A DNA stretch of 64,000 nt, taken from assembly GCF_047663525.1 (NCBI RefSeq), contig NC_092606.1:6446501-6510500 (forward strand), in the 5' to 3' direction. The notes below the pieces were generated by a model. The model was given only the letters and a program-made list of their open reading frames with translations, was not told where the DNA came from and did no database searches. Origin of the DNA: Anas platyrhynchos. Taxonomy: Eukaryota; Chordata; Aves; Anseriformes; Anatidae. Positions within the stretch are counted from its first letter, which is position 1, and the number at the start of each line of letters is the position of its first letter. The translations under genes were made by a program, and so were the position numbers. Of the stretch, positions 39,901-51,422 are shown piece after piece.

Positions 39901-42900
39901 TTCAGTAGATTCATTCAATTTAGTAAAGAAACTAAGGTTAGGGAATGCCTTTTAGAAACTATTGTCTCATAGTAATTTAATACATAGGTTTTCAAAAGAA
40001 GGCAGAAAGCAGTTAGGAAACGTTGCAGTTCAGTTAGATAAGAAGCTATCTCATTAGTATGGATTAGATCTAAACACCTTTAAACACCTTAGAAATAGCT
40101 GGCAGCCTCCTTGCAAGGCAAATCCCCTTCCCTTTTAGACTTTACAAGCCGAGCTTCCCAGAGCTTTAAGGGGTTCCTGTCATATCACAGACTTACTGAC
40201 TAGTCTAAAAATATCCCTGAAATTAAGGAGGAAAAGACACAGGTCTAGATAAGGCAATTAGACCTGGTTTAAAGGAAATATCCTTATCACACAGGCAACA
40301 TTCTCTAACACTGCTATTCAGCACTGCATCTCCTATCACAAGAGGAAGGAGTCTTCAGAAAGACATATGAGAGTAAAACTCCTAGCTCTGAGCCTGAACA
40401 CAGCCCACACATCTCTCTCCCCAGGCAAAGACCAGAAGAGCTGTTGCTTGGGGTTTTTATAACAGCATGAGGCCAGTTAATTGGGTTTCATCTGCAGCAG
40501 GTGGGTGTTTCTAACACTGTCAGCATCTGCTCAAACAGTTAACATGACCTTGCACGTAAAGGTAATGGTGTAACTGCAAGCAGGCTGGCTTTCTCCAAAA
40601 TACCAACGACAGATGATAAGCAAGATGGAAAAGTTTTTTTAACGTTGTTCGAAATGTACTTGCTTCAATGCACAGGTGTTTTCACTCATGAATGTTTATT
40701 TCAATGAGATCCCAGGTTTGGGATGATAAATGGCAATAATTGGGAGCCAGGAAGGAATGAGCAGAGAAGCCAGATGGACAGAACAACCTGAACTTTACCG
40801 AGGGCCTACAACTAGCTGCAGAAAGGGGCCAGCAGGAACCTCATGAATTCAGCACAGAGATGCAAAGCTCCTCTGCCTGGGACAGCTGAGCCCCCGTGCA
40901 TCAGTGCAGGTTGGGGCCCAGCTCCCTGAGCAGCAGCCTGGCAGGAAAGGAGCTGGTAGCAACAAAGGCAACGTGTAGTTATTGGCTGCAGATACACAGA
41001 AGGAAAATGGCAGCTCCTCAGTTCATCTCAAGTCATCTGCAGAGCCCTTAAGATAGGAAAAAGCAGTTGCATTTTATTGAGAGCAAAGCAGTTAGATAGG
41101 CCAGGAAGGAATAAACCAGCACCCTACCACGTGCTCTGAAGATACACAGAAACAAATAGTCCCAAATGCAACATTTGAAGATGGATCAGATATTTTGCAT
41201 TTGCTTTGGCTTTGTTTTTATGCTGTTCTCGTGCCCCAGGGTGCTGCAAGTGAGATAGAGGAATTGTGACAACCCACCCGCTCTCCAGAGAGCAGAACGA
41301 GGCACTTTGCAACCCTCAGGAGAGCACGCTGTTCAGACAGGAACCCCAAATGCCTGGTTCCAGAGCTGGAATCTAGGTGTGGGGTCTTTGGAGCAAAAGC
41401 AGCAGCAAATACCCATCCCTGGTGAGCTATTCTCTGCATAAACAGCTGCATAAACAGCTCTGCAGTGAAAGTCACAAGGAGACTTTTATGTCTCCAGATC
41501 CTAATGAGGATCAGTTTAACGTATTTTTTTAACATCCTGTCTCCCTAATAAAAGTCAGTTTCAATGTGGAACCAGCTCTAAGAATTGCAGTCTTCAGGTC
41601 ATAAATGCTTTCAAGAAATGTGGCAGGGTGATCAGTGCAAAGGATGGATTAAGGTTTAGACTGCAGCTTTTGGGAGCCATACAAGTCACTAATTACACAT
41701 ACAGCCCTTAGCACAGCAATGTGTAACACTTCATACTACTTTGGGGGAGATGCAAAGAGAAAACTCAGTTTGGCTCTAAAGTAAAAAAGTTTCCTGCAAT
41801 ATTAAACAGCAGAACTTCCCTCCAAGCAGAGGTTTTGTCTATGCCTCCTTAGCAGGTGGCACCCCGAGGCTCTGTTAAAGCCCAACTTGTACACGTGCTG
41901 AATGTGACGGGACAAGAGCTGGGGTCTTCAGAAGACACCTTGAACCTGAATTTCCATCCACCTTCTCAAAGACGGTCTTGGCTGTGGAAAGCCTAAGGAG
42001 TGTTAATATTTCGTACAGCTAAAGGTACCTCACAGCCTACTTGGGCAGGACGAAATGGAGCAACTGTCGTTATTACTGCTCAGGTATCACAGTGAGATTA
42101 AAAGTGATAGATCTCCAGATCAGACGTACCTCAGCCCACGATCTATACTTAATTTATTTAGGAGTTTCTTTTATTGAACTCTGTGTTCTTTGAATGTACA
42201 ACACCCATGTAGACCAGCTGCTGAGTACAGATTTGACAGATGCGGCTTGAAAGAACACAGGAAAGTGTGCAGCAGCCTCAGGACTACTTTGTATTAAAGC
42301 AGAGAACACAGACTACCTGAAACACAAAGAGAAGTTAAAACTGCCTCGGCCCTGTCTGCTCTGTAATGGTGCACAACTCCCACTTAGTGTAATGAAGAAA
42401 CACAGAAGAGAAATTGGGAATTTGAAACCTGCAAGATTCCTGGCTGTTGAGATAATGAGCAATGCTTTGCACACATGTGCTTTTAACACAACCAACCGCA
42501 GATCTGACTGGGACAATGAAAGGTAGGCACTGATTAAATTGCACCATTTTCTTTCTGGTCACAAGTGTTCCTTTGCAGGAGAGCTGGTCAAAGCGTTTCA
42601 ATAAAAAGCTGTTTGCATTCAAAAATAGGCTTTTTATCAGAAAATGTTTAAAAGGACTTTTTCAAAAGACAAAAAAGTTTGAATTTTTATAGCCATTCTT
42701 GAAAGCGTTCAAGTATTTCCTGAAATTAATTTTGGATGTCTCAAAGAACGGTATCAAAATGATCTCTAGGCTTTAGCAGCAGTTATACCCTAACAAGATC
42801 AATTAATGAAAACTTCAGCCATGCTTTCAATCTTCCTCTCAAGGATTTTAAAAATTTAATTTACAATAAAAATTTTGATTAAAAAAATCTTTTCCAAGCA

Positions 42901-45900
42901 TGCAGAAATGCACATGACAAATTAATTTGGTAAATGCTTTGAAACAAATCAAAAAAATTGCCAAGCTTTTATTCTAGCTTTCCTTTGTTTTCCAAAAGTA
43001 GGTGTCATCTTTCAACCAGCTCCAACATATAGTACAAGAGATCTGTGTTCACTATACTTGCATGTGTAATGATGCTGGTATAATTTGCAGCAGATGTACA
43101 TTTGGGGAGAAATTATTTTCTTCAGAATCTATTTGTGTGGGAGGATGAAGTATGGTTATAAGGAAGGTGCTGTGGGAGCTGAATGACTTTGCATCTCAAG
43201 TACAGGTGCATTTGGGTGTAACTTAAACATAGTTTGCAATCTCTGTAAACGGAGCATTTAGAACCAATTACACTTGTCATTCACCTTGCAAATACGTCTA
43301 TCTAATTTAACAGCATATGCAGTAAGCAGAAAAATAAAGGATATTATATTAGCTGACAGCAGAATAGAGGTGTGGATATCAGCATCTGTATCTATTGCAC
43401 ATTTGGCAGACTTCTGAACCAAAATACAATGAATTCAAATAGCGGCCTCCTATGCCCTTCCTCCTGCTGCATCAGAAGCCTCCTGTCAGATGTAATTTTC
43501 TCCAGGAAGAAATGCATCTAGCTGAGACTTTCCCAAACCCGTCCAAGTGATTTGGACACTCACTTCTCATTAGCATTAACAGCAAATGGGCATCAGCATC
43601 TCCTAAATGCCTTTGGAAATATCTGACACATTTTTCATGGCTGTTAAATGACTCTTTGGGCAACCCACACTAGAAATGACAAATTTCATATTTTTTTTCC
43701 CCATACTCAGATATTCATACTGTCCATGTAACAAACATGATGATTTTCCCTCAAAAAGACAGCTGAGATGTGGTAAGGAGAGACAGGCTTTGGCTATGTT
43801 TGGATTAAAGGACAAAGTTCACATTCCAAAACTGTCTCCTCAGCAGAGGGCTGTATATACGGATTTCAGGATAATACCACATACGTTGTGATCTTTTTGT
43901 CACAGCTCTAGGCAGGCATGTCACTGCAATGGGAACAGGGATGCAGAAGAGTTACATGGCTCTGTGTGTCATATGCACTGAATCACTCGTGTTGTCCTGG
44001 AGAGCGCTAACATGCAGGGAAAGGAAAGGTGAACTTCTGTCCATACACCTGATAACATGCCCTACGGAAGGGAACAGCAATTCTTTTGAGATCAAAATTT
44101 TCAGCGTTATATCTTGGATCATGCTTGGTCCACTTACGTTTCCAGAAAATACACTTCCAGTCCATAAGAAGAAAACATGAACTGAAGACGAGCATACTTT
44201 TGTAAACTGACAATGGATTATATTCTCCCCTCTCCCCCCCAAACTGAGGGCCTGAAAGAGGCTTCTAAGATTCATTCCTGTTCCATCCAGCATCAAGCGA
44301 AACATAAGTGGTGTGCAACCACTGGGGCACTTGACCGGTACATGGAAAATTGCATCCGTGTGAATCTGACCACGAAAATAAGTCAGTCAGGTAGAAACTC
44401 TTCAAACCTTAACAAGGCAGAAAGCCTTGTAAGCCACTTCTCAAACCAAAGGTATTGTGAATCCTTTCAGACTGAGCTGCCGTCTACCAGTCTGGCTGAC
44501 TTCACCATTACGCCTGCAGCAGCTTTTCCTTTTGAAGCCCTAACAAAGTCAGTCTCACCAACAAATACATATGCAAATAAGTCATATTGAGATCTGTAAC
44601 TTCCTTACACGGCTTCTCAATCTGTTATTTAACTGACATCACTTCCCTTTTCTTCAAATACATTTCATGTATATATGCCTGTTTTCTATAATCTTCTCCA
44701 TTTCTCTTATCTCTTATATTTTAATAAACCACATGTCCAGATTCAGTATCTTCTTTAGCAGCCATATGGGAAGATATACTTGTTCATTGCAGTTATTAAA
44801 ATTCTAAACCTCTTCCTCTCTTTATTTGATTTCAGTGAGATTTTGGATATTTTCTCAATACCAAGAAGATTAGATTCATTGGAATGTAACTTTGAAAGAA
44901 GTCTTGCATCAAGACTTTTATTTCAGTTCAAAACCACATCAATTTAAAGTATCCCCGTAAGATCTGGACAAGGTGAGCCTTTTTTCATGAACTATTTTCA
45001 ACACTGGTTTAAGATGAAACAACTAAAAGTTATTTTTTCTTCTTAACATTAAGAAAAAAAAAAAAAACATAACCTCGAGACCATTAATTCACTTTCACAG
45101 AGAATTTTGGCTCCTGACAAGACTCCTGATGGCCACTTTGCTTAAGCAAGGACAGACTTCAACTTTTATATCCTACTTTTTTGGCATCATCTTCCCTGTA
45201 TGAATGAAATAAACTACTAATAACAGAGTTCTACTCTCCTAGGGTTTCTCTACTAGTCTCTCATTGATGACTGACACACAAAGAGGCTCATCTGAGCAAT
45301 TTCAGTATTAGCTACCAAGAGAGACGGGCAGTGATTCCTCACTGGTCCTTTGAGAAACAGCACTCATTTGTCTCCCAGTTTTCTCTGGGCTTCCTGTGAA
45401 ATCAGTGTTGTGTAGTTCTGTGGAAAGGTGCTCACCAGATATATTGCTCTATTCACAGCCATTTAAAAATACATCTTAGCCAAACTGGGAGCTGGAGTTT
45501 ATTCAAATAAACTGTAAAACCCAAAGTAATTTTAATTCTTCCCCTGGCAAACGTATTTTCCTGCTCAGAAGAGCAGTAGATGCACATTGCAACTTCAGGG
45601 ATATGAAGTTTCTACACGGAAAACTTAAGAGCAGTGACCAAAACGAGACACCTTCAGTACCATGCCAGTTTAAATGTTTCTTCCACCTCCTAATGTCATC
45701 TCATGCCTGCCAGTCACAAGCAGCTCAGAAGACACAGTTTCAGCTTTTCATGGATTCCTTTGGTGACAATGCAGATGAACACCAAAACTTCAGCAACACT
45801 GTTCCAGAGAAAGAGAGCTGGAAATAAGAGTATTCTGGCTTTGCTACTGTTATTCCCAGGCATTTCAAAAGCAACCAAACATCAGTTGTGCTGGCTTCCC

Positions 45901-47070
45901 ACCGAAGAAATTAATATGAAGCTCACACTTTGTCCCTGCAGCATTCTGCCACCTACCTGTGCTTACTGCTTTTCATCATGCGCTGGGGCATCCATCTTCT
46001 GTCTCAGCACGGCGCCCTGGAGGGGAGCCCTCCTCCTTCACTTACCTGTCCGCAACGCTACCTGAACCCCTGCAGACTGAGGAGAGCCAGAAGGCAATTC
46101 ATCTCACCCTAACGCGTGCCTCTGAAATGCCCTCTGCAGGTTCCTCTACTGATCAGAGACACGGCTTATTTTAGATCATGTTGCTGACTTTTAAACAGTA
46201 AAAGTTAGGGAAGCAAATCCTACCGCTGAGAGGTTGCTCAGCAGCCTTATTTAAACCAGATAATGACGCACTGCAATTATTGGGGGCCCAAATTCATCCT
46301 TCCTTTCCATCTCTTTTACCAGGCTCAAAACCACAGTGACTGAGAGAGGACACCAAAGGGAACGATGCCATGAACACCACATTGTGCTCTGGGCTCCCTG
46401 CAAGTTCTCTCAGAACAGCGTACCCATGCGTCTTCCAGGGCTTGATGTGTTTCTTCACTGATAGGAGATCACTGTTATGCAAACTGTTACACCAAACACC
46501 ATTGATTCTGTAAATCATTTCTCAATGGCACATCTTTTCACAAAACAATTTGAACAATTAAAAAATTAACCACATTAAACTTCCACAAATACCTTTAATC
46601 CGAGTCTGCCGAATGCACGGTCCTGAAGTCAAACGTTTGCAGCCTTTTGTTCAGCACTTTAAAGCTGATGCATAGCACCATATGGACACCAGCTATGTAA
46701 AGTCAGTAGCAGTTCTGTGAGCAAAGTTTTCGTCCCTATCCACAGCTCCAAAAAAGCATGGTTGGTATAGCTGGAGGTTGCTGTGTTAAAAAATTGAGGA
46801 AGACTGCTTGTAGCTCATCTCGTGACTAGCTGGAGGCTGGCAAAAAGACTGGCACAAGCCTGAAGTCAGTTCTATGCCCTGCACCCCATACTTTGCCTTA
46901 GCCATGAGGAACAATAGAACAGATAGAGGTTGGTCCAGCCACGACAGGCAGCACAGTGTCCTTTTCCTGCACTTTCACCACAGAAATGGGTATGGCTGCC
47001 ACCTGCAGAGAGCCAGCAGGCAGACCACGGGCACATGCCGCTTTGCACTGAGATAAGGGCCACTTTTGAG
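36900..47070. other. AT-rich non-coding stretch upstream of LIG3
   Basis: This stretch is visibly more AT-rich than the preceding 35 kb, up to the CpG island. I recognise no exon on either strand. Open frames near 37,987, 38,493 and 44,213 (plus) lack family motifs. It contains a perfect 12-bp tandem duplication (41,435-41,458), an A14 run (45,054-45,067), and an AT-rich block at about 42,610-42,970 rich in A and T tracts. It probably contains the distal 5' regulatory DNA of LIG3 or plain intergenic DNA. Confidence 0.55.
41435..41458. repeat. Perfect 12-bp tandem duplication
   Basis: TGCATAAACAGC occurs twice head to tail without mismatch. No function is evident. Confidence 0.85.
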
Positions 47071-47087
47071 GAGCTGAGGGGCCAGTG

Positions 47088-47640
47088 CAGTACCTCAGGG
47101 CCCGGGCAAACGTGGGAGAGTGCTCTGTGTGAGGAAGGCAGGCAGGGGACAGCGCCCCAGCCCCACATAGACACAGCATGGTGCTTCTGGAAGGCCGGTT
47201 TCACCAGGCCAGGCGGTTCAGCAGCGCTGCAGGCTGGTACAGACACGGCACAGCACAGCACGGGTCCCCTTCTGAAGGCGAAGTGACACAGCAGCACCTC
47301 AGACCCGCACAAACACCATATAATGCTCTCGGAGGATGAGTACTGTGAGGCCCAGGACAGGGCAGCGCCTCAGACCCATGCTGAGGCACCACAACGCTCT
47401 GAGGGGCAGTTCCGACAGCCGGGCAACACAGCAGCACCTCAGAGCCGCGTACCCCAAACACCAAAACCCTCCCAGGGGACCCGGCAGCACCTCAGGACCG
47501 GCACGAAGGCGGCGCAGCGCTCTCGACAGGCTCAGCGGGACAGGGGACATCGCCTCAGACCCGCACCAAGATGGCGCCGGGCCCCTGCCAGCCGCCCGCG
47601 TGGCGGCATCGCCTCAGCGCCGGCAGGGGCGGGAAACGTG
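47088..47640. repeat. Degenerate minisatellite running into LIG3 promoter
   Basis: A recurring anchor, CAGCRCCTCAGACCC and variants, appears near 47,088, 47,150, 47,223, 47,291, 47,363, 47,432, 47,484, 47,548 and 47,607, a spacing of 52-73 bp. Between anchors, related pieces recur (GCACAA/GCACCA, GCTCTCGG or GCTCTGAGG, GGGACAGGG). Copies at the upstream end are the most diverged and those from 47,291 on the most alike. The last copies lie inside the CpG island, and the copy at 47,548 flows into an AAGATGGCGCC element. The long open frames seen on both strands here come from the repeat and are not evidence for a protein. It may be promoter DNA that spread by tandem duplication, or an unrelated minisatellite. 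Confidence 0.7.
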
Positions 47641-47751
47641 AGGCGGGGCCGGAGGCGGGAACGGGCGCGAGGCGGGGGGGCGGGGCCCGCTGCTGGGGGG
47701 CGGGGCCAAGCGCCGGGAGCCTCTCAGGGGCTGTCGGTAGCGGCGGGGCGC

Positions 47752-47808
47752 ATGCGCGCTGCGCCCTACGGAAGCCCGGTGGCGGCAGCGCCGGTTGTGG
47801 GGCCCTGA
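47752..47808 (+). promoter_or_regulatory. Possible short upstream ORF
   Basis: An 18-codon frame starts at an ATG inside the NRF1-like site and ends 94 bases before the mitochondrial LIG3 start codon. Base -3 is C, so initiation would be weak. It matters only if the transcript starts upstream of it. Confidence 0.3.
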
Positions 47809-47902
47809 GGCGCGGCGGGTGCGGGGCCCGTGAGGGGAGCGCCGGGCACCGAGCTCGGCCCCGGGCGCCCCCGCCCCTCGCAGCGCCGCCGGCGGGGCCC
47901 GG

Positions 47903-48419
47903 ATGCCCGTTGGCGGCAGGGCTCTGGCCCAGGCTGCCCGGCTGCTCGCTCGCGGCGCGGCCCTCGGCGTCTGCCGGCCGCCGCTCTCCTCAGCCGGCAG
48001 CCCCCGGGGCTGGTTAGCGGCGAGCGGGGCCTCCGGAGGCCTCCCGGGGGCCGAGAGGGGCGGCGGGGCCCGAGGGGGGATCCCGGAGGTGACCGCGGGG
48101 CCGGCGGGGGGCTGGCCGGCCCCGGGGGGGGGGATGGCGGAGCAGCGGTACTGCGTGGACTACGCCAAGCGCGGCACGGCCGGCTGCAAGAAGTGCAAGG
48201 AGAAGCTGGTGAAGGGCACGGTGCGCATCGGGAAGATCGTGCCCAACCCCTTCACCGAGTCCGGCGGGGAGATGAAGGAGTGGTACCACGTCAGGTGCAT
48301 GTTCGAGAAGCTGGAGAAGGCCCGCGCCACCACCAAGAAGATTGAGGACATCACGGACCTGGAGGGCTGGGAGGAGCTGCAGGACGAGGAGAAGGAGCTG
48401 ATCCAGAAGCACATCGCAG
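47903..48419 (+). CDS. LIG3: LIG3 coding exon 1: leader and zinc finger
   Basis: Residues 1-172 plus one base. The first 77 residues are rich in Ala, Arg and Gly with no acidic residue in roughly the first 50 (for example [16 protein letters not shown]), as in a mitochondrial targeting peptide. Met78 (48,134) starts the nuclear form. The zinc finger shows Cys18-X2-Cys21 ... His52-X2-Cys55 in nuclear numbering, the PARP-type CCHC pattern that senses DNA nicks. Donor GTGAGG. Confidence 0.95.
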
Positions 48420-51378
48420 GTGAGGCACGAGGCAGGGCCTGCGCCGCTTTTCAGCCCTGCTCGGTTTTAAAACGTGCCACTGACTGCCACACGGCCATGC
48501 ATTTACCGTGCAATCCTTGCTGACTTGCTGGTATGATCTCATAAAAAGCTGGGTAGTGCGCTGTGTCTGATCTGTGCCTTACCCCAAAGCAAAGAAGTAG
48601 ACACTTCTGGAATCGCACTTTGTAATTTCTTTTGTCGCAACTGACTGTGCAGAAGATCTAAGTGACTTATTCCACATACAGATGCTTAAAGTTTCAGATA
48701 AATGTCACAAGAAAGCTTCAGTTATGCTCCAGTTTTATCTTTTTTCATCTTTTTAGTAAGTTATGTAGTTTTTTAACTTCTGCTGTCTGTGAAATGCCCC
48801 TCCATCCCCAGTTGTTTTAGGACATGTTTACACTTGTTATACAAGTATATCTTGTATAGGTTGAGGGATGTACAATATTATTTCTGACTGCTGGATCAAA
48901 CCCTTACATTGCTGTTTTACAGAAGCTACGTCCAAGGCTGCAAGTACGCCGAAGAAAAAAGCAACAGTCCAAGCTAAGCTCACTCCCACAGGACAAATAA
49001 CCAGTCCCTCAAAGGACCCGTTAGCTGCTGTCAATCCGAAGAAGTTCTCTGGCTTCACAGGTAGGACTTAAAAGAAACTGACTCTGGGAAATACTTTTCT
49101 TCCGATACTAGTGTCAGAAGTTTTTTAACTTGACTTAGTTCAGTCACTTTTTGCTTTGTAGAAAGTGGTTTAGTTTTAAATGTTTTTTATCAAGTTTGCC
49201 AAAAATTCTGACCACCTTTGTAGGCTGTCAGATTTAAAAGGACCGATGCTTGCATTTCTAATATTTCCAAGGAAACACAGTTAATGCAATAACCCACATC
49301 GTCAGACTGACTCCAGCACTATTTCTGCACTGGCTAATTTCAGTCGAATTGTGAGGGTACAGACTAAAGATAGCCCAGGTAGAAGAAGAGTTGGAGGTAT
49401 GGGGAATATGAACCTGTGGGAAACCAGGCTCAGCTCTATTGCTAGTGGACTACGTTGTTTTACGATTGTTTACTTTGATCACCAGTTTATTTCTGACAAG
49501 TGCTTGACAGATGTCAACAAAAGAGTTCTAAAATGCAGGAATTTTTTTCCTGCATTTTAGCAGTGATCTTAAGCAAACATGCTTCTGTGAAGGAGGAAGA
49601 CCTATAAGATAGAAATCGAACAGAAGCATTTGCCAGCAGGAATTCCTTTTCACCAAGGCCTAATCGTGTTTGGTAGAATTAAGGTCTGGAAAAGTCTGGT
49701 ATACTGTGAAGAGTATGAACAGTGGGGAAAAAAATGTGGATTTTTTAACATAAATAAAATTTAAGGTCACAAATTTTGATGCAGCACCTTATTATTCAGT
49801 TCCAAAGCTTTGTCACCATGTTGGGATAGTTCTTTTCAGATTGCCTGGCATAGGTGCTCTCATCTTCAAAGTCCTCCCCATGTACATTTAAAAAAAAATA
49901 AAATAAAATTTGTCTTTCATCCAGCCAAGCCAAAGAATTCAGAAGATGTCCCCGCAAACTCTTCCCACAAGTCTAGCCTGTCTGCAAAAAAAAGTGATCC
50001 GAAGCACAAGGACTGCTTGCTGCGAGAGTTCAGGAAGCTCTGCGCCATGGTTGCTGACAAGCCTAGCTACAATGTGAAAACGCAGATCATTCAGGACTTC
50101 CTGCAGAAGGGAACTGGAGGAGGTATGATTATTGCATGTCATTTTCCGCATCTGAAAGCCCTCTCAAAATTAAACTTCCAAGTATTATTGCAAAAGCAAG
50201 GGTGAATTAAAATCTGATTACTCTGTAGTCCAAGCTGTTAGCTGTGATGACTTCTGAACTGATGCAGATAAAGTTTTCAACGTGAACTGTTTTTTGAAAA
50301 ACAAATTCAGATCAGATAAGAATGACTCAGGCCAGGACAGTGGCAAATGTTTGTAAGTGCCATCAAATTTAGTGCTGAAATCAGATTTGGAGGGAAACTG
50401 TGGGTGTTTCTCCTGAGAAATGACCTTTCATGTAAAGCAGAACAACGTGGTGGAACAGGTAAGCCCCAGCTGTGTTGTGTTTTCCCCAGACATGCTAACT
50501 AGCACAACCAACTGTAGATGAAAATAAATTGTGACAGTTTCTAATCGTGTGTGCTTTTTTCCAGATGGTTTTCATGGTGACGTGTACCTGACCATTAAGC
50601 TGCTGTTACCAGGCGTCATTAAAATTGTTTACAACTTGAACGATAAGCAGATAGTAAAGCTGTTTAGTAGGATTTTTAACTGCAGCCAAGAGGAAATGAT
50701 CCGGGACCTGGAGCAGGTGAGTACAGACAGCAGTTCTCTTCATTTGTGCTGTTCAGTCCCCTGGTTTGGAAATTGTATTCTTCCCCCCTCCCCCACATGA
50801 AAGATTGTTAGCTTAACTGCTAGAGTGGGAGACAGTGAATCTTTTCCGGTTTGTTTGTTTTAGCAGTTTTCATAGAGCTTTCTGCCACCTGGAAGCTTTA
50901 GAAAATAACGTTTGAACAGAAAGCAAGACTTGAACTCACCTGCAAAACTTTAAAAAGCAAGACTAAAAAATCTAGGCAAATCAGGCTGCACCTGCTTTGT
51001 CTAGTATCTTTCTCTTTTTAAATGTTTCATATTGCTTTTGTTAATATCACATATATCAAAAACTGACTCAATTAACAGACCTGTTCCTATGAGCTCAAGT
51101 TGGCTTTTGGGATTAGGCTAGGTTTATACTATCGCCAGTGCTTGGATGTGTGCATTTAATTCCCGTGCATAGGAATTGATAATTGATTATACATGCTTCT
51201 GATACCATTGCAAGATGAAAAAAGTTGGTTAATTAGCTAATGAATATAATTTTTTCTCTTATCTTTATTGCCTTGGTATATACCGCCTTCTAGAGACTTC
51301 ACTAGACTGATAGAGATTCTTTGCTTTACAAGAGGATTTATCCTGAGGAAATACAGGGTCTGTGGTTCTGCAGCAGTG

Positions 51379-51422
<44 letters not shown>

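Larger units (their letters stand above)
47480..48440 (+). promoter_or_regulatory. LIG3: CpG-island promoter of LIG3
   Basis: GC content and CpG density rise sharply here against the AT-rich flank, and no TATA box is visible, as expected of a housekeeping promoter. Sequences seen include an AAGATGGCGCC element (47,568-47,578; a YY1-like motif), several GGGGCGGGGCC GC boxes between 47,640 and 47,710 (Sp1/KLF class), and GCGCATGCGCGC at about 47,749-47,760, a good match to the NRF1 consensus. NRF1 control would suit a protein needed for mitochondrial DNA upkeep, but that is inference. G-rich runs (about 47,671-47,705) fit a G-quadruplex pattern. The transcription start is not determined. Confidence 0.8.

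Noticed and set aside
44213..44590. 125-codon plus-strand open frame upstream of LIG3
   Set aside because: It has no CpG island, splice context or recognisable domain. Stop density around it is normal.
46872..47550. Several minus-strand open frames with repeated SEVLLC-like words
   Set aside because: The repeated peptide words mirror the DNA tandem repeat on the plus strand. There is no splice or promoter support.
47323..47808. 161-codon plus-strand open frame before LIG3
   Set aside because: It is read through the degenerate tandem repeat and the CpG island. GC-rich DNA lacks stops, and the peptide shows only the repeat pattern.
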